Shown piece by piece: positions 1 to 5,670 of a DNA stretch of 10,780 nucleotides. The translations under genes and the position numbers were made by a program. Each line of letters begins with the position of its first letter. The first letter of the stretch is position 1. Source of the stretch: Phycisphaerae bacterium (GTDB lineage: Bacteria; Planctomycetota; Phycisphaerae; UBA1845; UTPLA1). The notes under the pieces were generated by a model, which was not told where the DNA came from, did not search any database, and saw only the letters and a program-made list of their open reading frames with translations. The stretch lies in NCBI GenBank assembly GCA_016935885.1, contig JAFGQA010000152.1:1-10780 (forward strand), read 5' to 3'.

Positions 1-52
1 ACGACGGGCTGTTTTCCATTGACGTAAGTGCTTGTCAAATAAGAGGCCGACT

Positions 53-79
53 CTTCGACGTCCAACCAAACTGTCGAAG
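53..79. repeat. Inverted repeat / hairpin
   Basis: A perfect 7-bp inverted repeat, CTTCGAC at 53-59 and GTCGAAG at 73-79, has a 13-base loop. It lies in the 382-bp stretch left of peptidase T, where I see no coding sequence. There is no T-run on either side, so I do not call a terminator. Confidence 0.4.
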
Positions 80-153
80 ATGGGCCTCACAATGTGAGTA
101 GCTTCCACGTCAGTACGCGTGCGTCGCAGGGCTGCGGCGGACCGCGCGCCCAA

Positions 154-174
154 GGAGTGCGTGAAGCGCACTCC
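154..174. repeat. Perfect 8-bp hairpin, 5-base loop
   Basis: GGAGTGCG (154-161) and CGCACTCC (167-174) are perfect complements around the loop TGAAG. The arm and loop size match the other short hairpins in the window, but the arm sequence is its own. It sits about 210 bp beyond the peptidase T stop codon with no T-tract, so a terminator role is possible but unsupported. Confidence 0.5.
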
Positions 175-233
175 CGTGCCAGCTCGCCAGCCAACAAACA
201 CGGAATCTAGAGCAGTTCACGCTTGCCTGCGAC

Positions 234-287
234 TGTGGCACAGGCGCCAAAGCCCGTGAATCCACCGCCGAGACGGCGGTGCCACAC
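234..287. repeat. GTGGCAC-flanked palindromic repeat, left copy
   Basis: The stretch opens with TGTGGCAC (234-241) followed by a weak inverted repeat ending at 258. It continues with a perfect 8-bp inverted repeat, CACCGCCG / CGGCGGTG, around the spacer AGA (263-281), and closes with GTGCCAC. This is the same architecture as the hairpins at 1919-1997, 2463-2479 and 3051-3183, but with different arm bases. It lies about 100 bp beyond the 3' end of pepT. Confidence 0.65.
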
Positions 288-382
288 GTGCATCCAACCG
301 TGAAGTGCCTTAAGATACGCCTATGGCACGCAGGTCAAAGCGACGCGGTGACGCACGCCGTGCCAGCAAACCGAAGGCGGCC

Positions 383-1609
383 TCACCTCTGCTTGCCCCA
401 CAGCTTGGCCAGCTCGATCAGGACCTTGACGGCCGACTCCATCTGCTCGAGGCAGGCAAACTCCAGTGGCGAGTGGAAGTTGTGCATGCCGACCGACAAG
501 TTCGGCGTCGGCAGGCCCATCTCGCTCAGGCGCGAGCCGTCGGTGCCACCGCGGATCGACTGGAACTTGGGCTCCAGGCCGGCCTTCTTAATCGCCTGGG
601 CCGCCAGCTTGACCGCTCGCGGTTCCTTGCGCAGATGCTCGATCATGTTGCGGTACTGCTTCTTGACGTTGACGTCGATCTTCGCGCCGGGGTGCTCGGC
701 CAGGACGGTCGCCGCCACGTTCTTCAGGATCGCGGCCTGCTCCTTCAGCTCGGCCGTCACAAAGCTGCGGAGCAGGATCTTGATCGTCACCTCCGGCACG
801 CCGCCCTCGATGACGTACGGATGCAGGAAACCGTCTCTGCCCGCCGTAGCCTCGGGTGCGAGGCGCTGCCACGGCAGACGTGAGATGAACTCGGCCGCGA
901 GGCGAATCGCATTTGTCATACGTCCCTTGGCGAAGCCGGGGTGAATATTCACGCCGGTAATCTTCACGGTCGCCAAGTCGGCGGAGAAGGTCTCGCTCTC
1001 CAGTCCGGCCTCCGCTTCGCCGTCGAGCGTGTAGGCACACCTGGCGTTGATCTTCTTGACGTCGACCTTGTCGCAGCCGCGGCCGACCTCCTCATCACAC
1101 GTAAACACGACGCGGATCGGCCCGTGCTTGATCTTCTTGTTCTTCGCCAAGTGGGCGGCAGCGGTCATGATGCAGGCGATGCCCGCTTTGTCGTCCGCGC
1201 CGAGGAGGGTCGTGCCGTCAGCCGTGATGAGCGTCTTGCCCTTCAGCTCGGCCATCCCCTCGGTCTTGTCCGTGCGAATGACCTTGGACTTATCCTTGGG
1301 CAGTTTGATGTCCTTGCCGTTGTACTTCTTGTGAATGACGGGCCTCACGTTCTTGCCGCTGGCCTCCGGCGACGTATCCATGTGCGCAAGCCAGGCGATG
1401 GTTGGGGCCTTGACTGTCCCGGGGACCGTACCCATGACGATGCCGTGTTTGTCGACGCCGACATGATCGAGCCCCAGTGCCCGCATCTCCTCGGCGAGCA
1501 GCTTGCCCAGTTCGAGTTGGCCCTTCGAGCTGGGATAGTCCTTCGTGTCCTCCACAGCCGTGGTTTCCACCTTCACGTACCGGCAGAAGCGGTCCAATAA
1601 CGTATCCAC
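383..1609 (-). CDS. pepT: Peptidase T (tripeptide aminopeptidase), M20 family
   Basis: This encodes a cytoplasmic di-zinc exopeptidase that removes the N-terminal residue of tripeptides, helping to recycle peptides. The 408 residues equal the usual PepT length. The M20 metal-site pattern is complete: HMDTSP with His76 and Asp78, GADDKAG with the bridging Asp at 139-140, CDEEVG with Glu173 (catalytic) and Glu174, LDGE with Asp196, and NFHSPLE with His379 near the C-terminus. GGTDGSRLSEMGLPTPN (354-370) and PGFAKGRMTNA are further PepT hallmarks. The start is a GTG at 1609, with a GGAG Shine-Dalgarno 7 bases upstream. The gene stands alone: 558 bp of repeat-rich DNA separates it from the GTPase gene transcribed toward it. 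Long open frames on the opposite strand are shadows caused by high GC3. Family assignment is firm; exact substrate preference is inferred. Confidence 0.96.
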   Translation of the reverse strand: MDTLLDRFCRYVKVETTAVEDTKDYPSSKGQLELGKLLAEEMRALGLDHVGVDKHGIVMGTVPGTVKAPTIAWLAHMDTSPEASGKNVRPVIHKKYNGKDIKLPKDKSKVIRTDKTEGMAELKGKTLITADGTTLLGADDKAGIACIMTAAAHLAKNKKIKHGPIRVVFTCDEEVGRGCDKVDVKKINARCAYTLDGEAEAGLESETFSADLATVKITGVNIHPGFAKGRMTNAIRLAAEFISRLPWQRLAPEATAGRDGFLHPYVIEGGVPEVTIKILLRSFVTAELKEQAAILKNVAATVLAEHPGAKIDVNVKKQYRNMIEHLRKEPRAVKLAAQAIKKAGLEPKFQSIRGGTDGSRLSEMGLPTPNLSVGMHNFHSPLEFACLEQMESAVKVLIELAKLWGKQR

Positions 1610-1683
1610 AGTGCGTCTCCAGAAGAAAAGTCAAGATTGCGACGTTTCCTTGCCCGTCGCGTCAACCACGGCATCGATCCTAC

Positions 1684-1772
1684 AGCATTTCACGTTTGAA
1701 TATAGCGTCGCCCCTCGTGGGCGGCGCAGTGAAATGCTACCGAAGCAGGCGCCGGGGACAAGCCCCGACGCT
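1684..1772. repeat. Compound palindromic repeat (three nested or adjacent hairpins)
   Basis: AGCATTTCAC (1684-1693) pairs perfectly with GTGAAATGCT (1729-1738). Inside that arch, GCGTCGCCC / GGGCGGCGC (1705-1727) forms a 9-bp stem with one G-T pair and the loop CTCGT. Just outside, GCGCCGGGG / CCCCGACGC (1749-1771) forms a 9-bp stem with one mismatch and the loop ACAAG. The loop ACAAG recurs in the hairpin at 1975-1997. Read on the minus strand it gives short spurious peptides (GLVPGACF and similar) of a kind I associate with planctomycete intergenic repeats. It lies in the 558-bp gene-free gap 1610-2167, upstream of pepT. Confidence 0.6.
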
Positions 1773-1859
1773 ACATTCGTTAACTGCTCGAGCCGGGCAC
1801 GACAGACCTGGGTCATTCTTCGCCCAGGCACACGGTGTTGTACGGTCTGAATGGATTCC

Positions 1860-2074
1860 GTGCAACTCCATCACGGGCGTTCGAGTGGAGTTGGGTCCAT
1901 GACAGTTTAGGCGGGTGGCACTGGCAGCTCGCCTGCCAGTGTGCATGTGCCCCATGCGCTCACCAGAGAGATCACACGGGCGGACAAGCCGCCCGTGGCA
2001 CCCATCGTCGAATGCCGCCGGAAGCGTCACGGACCCAGTGGAGTTGCACTGGCACACGCCACGGCCGTGCCAAC
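1860..2074. repeat. Cluster of GTGGCAC-type hairpins and a shared dispersed repeat
   Basis: GTGCAACTCC (1860-1869) and GGAGTTGCAC (2040-2049) are perfect inverted ends bracketing the cluster. Inside are two perfect 9-bp hairpins: CACTGGCAG / CTGCCAGTG with loop CTCGC (1919-1941), and CACGGGCGG / CCGCCCGTG with loop ACAAG (1975-1997), the latter followed by GTGGCAC. Bases 2011-2036 are 26 bases that recur with one difference at 5560-5585. An imperfect hairpin, GGCAC / GTGCC, ends the cluster at 2051-2071. No credible gene is seen in 1610-2167. A 126-codon frame on the minus strand here (2117-1737) is made of repeat sequence and is not called. Confidence 0.65.
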
Positions 2075-2167
2075 AGCACACGATAGGCTGGATGCACTGC
2101 TCATAGAGTAGTGGCACGCCATGCTACCCATCACTTGAGTCGTGTCGGAGCACCAAGCGAACAGGGC

Positions 2168-3742
2168 CTACCGGGGAAGCTGGTGTCGTAGAAAAACGGT
2201 GGGCAGGTCATCACCGAGACGGTCAAGGCCCAGGAGGGATGCGATTCGCGATTCGAGTTCATCGATGCCTGTGCCTTTGAGGGCGGAGATGCGCAACGGG
2301 CACTCCATCTCTCCGTGGCCCGAACCACTGATCGGCATTCTGCAATCCGCAATTCCCGATTCTCCGCTCGCAACCGCGATGTCCCATTTGTTCATCACGA
2401 CAACGCTCGGGCGAACAGCCGGGAGCGACCAAGGGCCTATCAGCCCGTGGCAAAACTGTGGCACCGGCGTCTCGCCGGTTGTTTTCACGGTAAGGAACGG
2501 CGTTTCCGAACCGCTGTTTTCCTTTCTACCTCGGGCTGCCTTCCCGAAACCTCCTGTGGCGCGGGGCCCTGGTTCGTGATCTGACACCTGCGAAACGTCG
2601 GCGCCACCGTTTGGGGATAGGCTCCTCAAAACGCAGACCCATTGGTCGCGTCGCCAGCCCGCCGCGACGGTCGCATCGAGGACGATCACGACAAGGTCGG
2701 CAAGGCCGGCTTGGCGGCGGGCTCGGCGGATGGCCTCGGCCTCGATCTCGCAGTTCGTGTTACGAATGCCTGCCGTGTCGGTCAGCGTGACGGGCCATCC
2801 TTGAACCAGGGCTGTTTCGGAGACCCAGTCGCGCGTGGTGCCGGGCTGGTCGGAGGTGATGACCCGGTCGGCGCCGATCAGACGGTTGGCGAGGGTGCTC
2901 TTGCCGGCGTTTACCGGACCGATCAGCGCGACGCGAAGGCCCTCGATCAGGCGGACGGCGACCCGGCTACGTTCATGGAAGGCGGTCACTTCGCTTGGTG
3001 TGGGCGTGCGTCCGGATGGCCCTGTGGTATCGTCGTTCCGGCGCTCGTGGCACGGGCGAGACGCCTGTACTACTAACGATTGGAATCTTCGCTTCTCGCG
3101 AAGAGACCTGTTGCACCGGCGTCTCGCCGGTGGGGTCACGGGCGGGACGCCCGTGCCACACTTTGGTTGCGGCCGGAGGCCGCCCTGTGCCACAAAAGTC
3201 TCAGCGGTCTGAGAATGTGCTCCAAGTGAGTCGAGTTGCCTCAGGAATCCGGGCAGAATGCGGCGTTGGGTCAGGAGCCAGTGGGTAAGGCGACGCGATG
3301 AAACGCCCAGCAACGTCCTGTCGACGTCCCGCTCAATCAGGTCCGCCTCTGCGTACAGGGAAACGAAGGCGTCGGCATCGACAATCCGTGCCCCGTTCTT
3401 CTCCATGAGCATGAGTACGCGCTGTGCGATTCGCACGCCGCCGTGTGTGTTGATCTCGGCGGTCGTCGTGTCGCCGCGGGGAATGCGGACCACGACCACG
3501 TCATCCACGATGGCGCCTTCATCGACGATCTGACAAAACGTGGGCCGGTGATCAAGGAGCCTCGGCGGTTGGTCGGAGGTGTTCTGCATTACACGAGCGG
3601 GGGCCCGGCGAAGGACCCGGCCCAGGATTGCGTCGACGCCCGGCCCTGCCACGCCGACAACGGCGATGGCGCCCGGGGCCAGACGTGTCAGCAGCGCCGC
3701 GATGGTGGCGGGGGCTTTCGTCGTGGGGGCGTCCGGCGTCAT
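2168..3742 (-). CDS. MnmE/TrmE-like GTPase with three in-frame repeat insertions and no C-terminal CxGK
   Basis: This is a 524-residue K+-dependent GTPase of the MnmE (TrmE) family, whose standard members (about 450 residues) modify the wobble uridine of tRNA with MnmG. Residues 10-170 resemble the MnmE N-terminal and first helical parts but lack the usual SYTGED and PGEFT motifs. The G domain is complete: GPVNAGKS (275-282, including the K+-binding Asn), GTTRD (301-305), DTAG (322-325), NKWD (451-454) and SALKG (486-490). The Glu matching the E. coli catalytic Glu282 is kept (IEAE region). Three stretches look inserted: residues about 176-250, 391-442 plus flanks, and 458-479. They coincide with palindromic DNA repeats. 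The protein stops soon after G5, at LRHQLPR, where MnmE would begin its last helical segment, so the C-terminal Cys motif is absent. I start at ATG 3742, 2 bp after the coaX stop; an in-frame upstream start at 3805 would overlap coaX. It may be a paralogue with another role or a decaying gene. Confidence 0.85.
   Translation of the reverse strand: MTPDAPTTKAPATIAALLTRLAPGAIAVVGVAGPGVDAILGRVLRRAPARVMQNTSDQPPRLLDHRPTFCQIVDEGAIVDDVVVVRIPRGDTTTAEINTHGGVRIAQRVLMLMEKNGARIVDADAFVSLYAEADLIERDVDRTLLGVSSRRLTHWLLTQRRILPGFLRQLDSLGAHSQTAETFVAQGGLRPQPKCGTGVPPVTPPARRRCNRSLREKRRFQSLVVQASRPCHERRNDDTTGPSGRTPTPSEVTAFHERSRVAVRLIEGLRVALIGPVNAGKSTLANRLIGADRVITSDQPGTTRDWVSETALVQGWPVTLTDTAGIRNTNCEIEAEAIRRARRQAGLADLVVIVLDATVAAGWRRDQWVCVLRSLSPNGGADVSQVSDHEPGPRATGGFGKAARGRKENSGSETPFLTVKTTGETPVPQFCHGLIGPWSLPAVRPSVVVMNKWDIAVASGESGIADCRMPISGSGHGEMECPLRISALKGTGIDELESRIASLLGLDRLGDDLPTVFLRHQLPR
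2306..2371 (-). repeat. In-frame insertion 3 in the GTPase gene (GGATTGC/GAATCGGGAATT type)
   Basis: This adds about 22 codons between the G4 motif (NKWD) and the G5 motif (SALKG), where the MnmE family normally has a short strand and loop. On the minus strand it contains adjoining AT-richer words, GGGAATTGCGGATTGC followed by AGAATGCCGAT, unlike the GC-rich gene around it. It is translated as GESGIADCRMPIS. I know similar GGGAATTGCGGATTGC words as dispersed repeats in planctomycetes and other bacteria. It is a different family from the GTGGCAC hairpins. The boundaries are estimates from the protein alignment I hold in mind. Confidence 0.55.
2416..2635 (-). repeat. In-frame insertion 2 in the GTPase gene (GTGGCAC hairpin plus flank)
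   Basis: About 70 extra codons lie between the G3 (DTAG) and G4 (NKWD) motifs, after the strand LVVIVLDAT and before RPSVVVMNKWD. The core is a perfect 7-bp inverted repeat, ACCGGCG / CGCCGGT with spacer TCT (2463-2479), preceded by TGTGGC. On the minus strand this reads TGETPVPQ. The remaining 110 bp or so carry no repeat I recognise. The protein segment is rich in Gly, Ser, Pro and Arg, as expected of a disordered loop. Confidence 0.65.
2993..3217 (-). repeat. In-frame insertion 1 in the GTPase gene (four GTGGCAC hairpins)
   Basis: About 75 extra codons lie just before the G domain, in the helical linker. They hold four short hairpins: CACGGGCG / CGCCTGTA with spacer AGA (3051-3069, imperfect), CACCGGCG / CGCCGGTG with spacer TCT (3114-3132, perfect), CACGGGCG / CGCCCGTG with spacer GGA (3137-3155, perfect), and GCGGCC / GGCCGC with spacer GGA (3169-3183, perfect). 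A CTTCGC / GCGAAG hairpin sits at 3087-3103. The copies are read in different frames in the same protein (CGTGVPPV, PARRRC, VQASRPCH) and none brings a stop codon. Confidence 0.75.
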
Positions 3743-3744
3743 GA

Positions 3745-4545
3745 CTATTCGTCTTCGAAGGGCGCGAAGTGCTTGCGATAGGCGAGGGCGATGCCGCGAA
3801 CGCACAGGTCCGGGACGACGTTATCGATGAAGTCGCAATGTTCGCTGATGAGTTCGGCATTGCCCCCTGTGACGATGAGCTGTGGCCACTCTCGCAATTC
3901 GGTGGCGTAGCGCTCGGTGATCTCGCGGAGGCCGCCGACGACGCCGTAGATGATACCGTTGCGTATTGCTTGCTCGGTGCTGGTGCCGTATACCGCGCCT
4001 GTGGGTTCGACCGTCACGTGGGGGAGTTGGGCGGTTTTTTCGTGCAGCGCGCTGGCCTGGAGGCCGAGTCCGGGGAGGATCGCGCCGCCCATGAAAACGC
4101 CCTCATTGTTTACACAGTCGACGGTGACGGCCGTTCCGAAGCTTGCGATGACACAGGCCTTTCGGACTCTGTCGTAGGCGGCCGCGGCGCAGCAGATCCG
4201 ATCGATACCGACCGCCTCCGGGGATTCGACCGCCAGGGAAATTGGTCGATGCAGATCCTCACCCACGACCAGCGGCAGCGTGTCGAGTCCTTTGGTGATG
4301 TGCCCACGAAGTCGGCCGAGCATGGACGGGACCACCGACGCGGCTACAACCGCCCGGCGGAGGTTGTCCGGCACGGCAGCCCAGACATGGCCGGCGTGTT
4401 CCACCACCTCGTCGATCTGTTCGTGGCTAAACCGCTGATGGGTGCGAATCTGTCCCTTGATGCAGGAGGCCACGGAAACGTGGGAGTTTCCTATCTCGAG
4501 TATCACAAGACTCGCGTGGATCCGTGGGTCGGCTTGGTGTGGCAC
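3745..4545 (-). CDS. coaX: Type III pantothenate kinase
   Basis: This cytoplasmic ASKHA-fold kinase phosphorylates pantothenate, the first committed step of coenzyme A synthesis; type III enzymes are not feedback-inhibited by CoA. With the start at GTG 4545 it has 266 residues, close to the family's 255-260. Visible motifs in this numbering are EIGNS (17-21; family D-x-G-N-T), GIDR (113-116, with the catalytic-site Asp), FGTAVTVD (136-143), GGAILPG (153-159), an A-I-x-x-G helix (STEQAIRNGI) and VTGG (225-228). The first-motif Asp, which binds the nucleotide metal in the family, is Glu here, a conservative but uncommon change. GTG 4545 was chosen because GGGAG lies 7 bases upstream. TTG 4572 is the longest option, and GTG 4506 would begin nearer the motif but lacks a Shine-Dalgarno. 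The GTPase gene follows after 2 bp, so they form an operon. Confidence 0.93.
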   Translation of the reverse strand: MPHQADPRIHASLVILEIGNSHVSVASCIKGQIRTHQRFSHEQIDEVVEHAGHVWAAVPDNLRRAVVAASVVPSMLGRLRGHITKGLDTLPLVVGEDLHRPISLAVESPEAVGIDRICCAAAAYDRVRKACVIASFGTAVTVDCVNNEGVFMGGAILPGLGLQASALHEKTAQLPHVTVEPTGAVYGTSTEQAIRNGIIYGVVGGLREITERYATELREWPQLIVTGGNAELISEHCDFIDNVVPDLCVRGIALAYRKHFAPFEDE

Positions 4546-4656
4546 GGTGACGCTCCCGCACGCGCAGTGCAAAGCAGAGTAAAACCAGCGTCATGGCGCA
4601 GTCCATCGCCTAAAAGGCCACACCGCGCGGACACGGCGCCGCAGAGGACTCGGCAG

Positions 4657-4685
4657 ATTATAGCCGAAACCGGAAGCGTTTAGCA
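4657..4685 (-). promoter_or_regulatory. Possible coaX-GTPase operon promoter
   Basis: On the minus strand a perfect TATAAT (+ strand ATTATA at 4657-4662) lies about 110 bp upstream of the coaX start. Seventeen bases further upstream is TGCTAA (4680-4685), a poor match to TTGACA. The perfect -10 box in GC-rich DNA is the only real support. It would imply a leader of roughly 100 nt. Confidence 0.4.
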
Positions 4686-4767
4686 CGACGTGAGCCGCTG
4701 TGGAAATATCAACGGGGTGTACGTTCACGATTGCAGGTGGATTCTAATGCGGCCAGCGGCCACTGGT

Positions 4768-4785
4768 GCGAGAATCCTTTCTCGC
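4768..4785. repeat. Perfect 7-bp inverted repeat with GAGAA core
   Basis: GCGAGAA (4768-4774) and TTCTCGC (4779-4785) flank the loop TCCT. The GAGAA/TTCTC core recurs in the tandem repeats 50 bp to the right, so the two may form one regulatory or structural cluster. It lies in the 461-bp gene-free stretch 4546-5006 between the HPt-like gene and coaX. Confidence 0.5.
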
Positions 4786-4830
4786 GCCCACTTCCGGGGT
4801 GAATGTTTCCCCACACATCGACGCAAGGGA

Positions 4831-4882
4831 CCGAGAAGGGATTCTCGGCCCAGGGATTCTCGGCCCAGGAATTCTCGGCCCA
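4831..4882. repeat. Three tandem 15-bp repeats preceded by an inverted partner
   Basis: The unit GGGATTCTCGGCCCA occurs head to tail at 4838-4852, 4853-4867 and 4868-4882; the third copy differs by one base. The first unit also forms a perfect 7-bp inverted repeat with CCGAGAA at 4831-4837. The array is about 300 bp upstream of coaX and 125 bp beyond the stop of the HPt-like gene. The 15-bp length would add five codons per unit, but no credible gene covers it. The rest of 4546-5006 shows nothing else but the promoter candidate. Confidence 0.7.
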
Positions 4883-5006
4883 GCGTCGTCTTTACGTACG
4901 GAGATGGCGTACACCCGTGGCAGCCGCTTCCAAGAACCGTCAAGCGTGCTCGGGAGTGACGGTGCGATGCGGGGGAGGGTGCCCCGCGGCCGCTCGACTT
5001 GCGGAG

Positions 5007-5363
5007 TCAGCGGCCAGGACGTCGCAGACCGGCTTGAATCTTGGCAATCAAGGCGGTCATCTCGGCGATCTTGCTGGAGAGGGTGTCCACGACGTTGTCG
5101 TGCGCCGCTTGCTCGATCTCGGCCGCGCGGTTCGCGACGGTGTGATACCCGTGGTCGATGCCCCCGGTCTTGAGTTCGCTGGCGATCGCCCGAATGCGAT
5201 CGAATGCCTGGGCGCGAAGGGCGTCCTGCATGGCTGTCACTTGATCCGGCAGGGTCCGCACGAACGTGTCGACGACGCTCCAGAGCTCAGGGGAATCCGC
5301 CAGTAAGGTGGAGAGCAACGGCTCGTCGTCGGTCCCGCTCGGATCCTTATCGGCATCGGTCAT
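5007..5363 (-). CDS. Small HPt-like protein lacking the phospho-accepting histidine
   Basis: This predicted soluble protein has 118 residues. An acidic N-terminus of about 20 residues is followed by an all-helical region (residues 20-110). Its pattern, SPELWSVVDTFVRTLPDQ then AIASELKTGGIDHGYHTV then AAEIEQAA, follows stand-alone histidine phosphotransfer (HPt) domains: F-V-x-x-L-P, then A-H-x-L-K-G, then G-Y/F, then A-x-x-L-E-x-A. At the place of the active histidine there is Ser62 (IASELK), so it should not relay phosphate. It might instead act as a docking or decoy partner of a receiver or kinase, which is inference. ATG 5363 is chosen over the upstream in-frame start because GAGGAG lies 8 bases before it and because HPt similarity begins after it. 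It runs in the same direction as the FHA gene 307 bp upstream. The family call comes from pattern recognition and needs a profile search. Confidence 0.72.
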   Translation of the reverse strand: MTDADKDPSGTDDEPLLSTLLADSPELWSVVDTFVRTLPDQVTAMQDALRAQAFDRIRAIASELKTGGIDHGYHTVANRAAEIEQAAHDNVVDTLSSKIAEMTALIAKIQAGLRRPGR

Positions 5364-5541
5364 CGAAGCGACTCCTCGTTCAGGGATGCGCGCGCCTGGC
5401 AATCGCTGATAGGTTACGTTGGGCCAACTCATTGCTGGTGCTAGGCCTCCACCATGCTTAACATCGAAGCGTTACGGGCTGACCTTGAGATAGCGTGTCA
5501 ATGTCAAGTGGTCTCTGTCCGAAAACGTGCCGTGTCGTCGC

Positions 5542-5585
5542 GGGTCCGTGACGGAATAGAATGCCGCCGGAAGTGTCACGGACCC
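5542..5585. repeat. Dispersed palindromic repeat GGGTCCGTGAC / GTCACGGACCC
   Basis: A perfect 11-bp inverted repeat (5542-5552 and 5575-5585) encloses 22 bases. Its right half (5560-5585) is the same as 2011-2036 except for one base, so this is a dispersed family. On the minus strand it translates as GSVTLPAAF. It lies in the 307-bp gap 5364-5670 between the FHA gene and the HPt-like gene. The only other item there is a tandem TTGACA pair (minus strand, 5496-5507) that has no matching -10 box. Confidence 0.7.
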
Positions 5586-5670
5586 TGTCGTCGCGAAGTC
5601 CGCAACGCTCGGGCGGTGAGATGGATGGGCGAAGCGGCGTGGAATCAGAAAGGGGAAGGCTCGCGGCCGG

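Noticed and set aside
154..174. Rho-independent terminator for pepT
   Set aside because: The hairpin is perfect but has no T-tract and lies more than 200 bp beyond the stop codon.
323..1600. Long plus-strand open frames opposite pepT (323-883, 941-1600)
   Set aside because: They are antisense shadows of a gene with clear M20 metal-site motifs, and they show no recognisable domain.
1660..1665. TTGACG as the -35 box of a pepT promoter
   Set aside because: The sequence 17 bases downstream (TCGCAA) does not resemble a -10 box.
1737..2117. 126-codon minus-strand frame upstream of pepT
   Set aside because: It consists almost wholly of dispersed palindromic repeats and resembles spurious repeat-derived proteins.
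3769..4683. 304-codon plus-strand frame opposite coaX
   Set aside because: It is antisense to complete CoaX motifs; the length is explained by high GC content and few stop codons.
4838..4882. Possible CRISPR array
   Set aside because: The units are 15 bp and directly adjacent without spacers, and no cas gene is present.
5496..5507. Tandem TTGACA boxes on the minus strand as a promoter for the HPt-like gene
   Set aside because: No acceptable -10 box is found 16-18 bases downstream of either copy.
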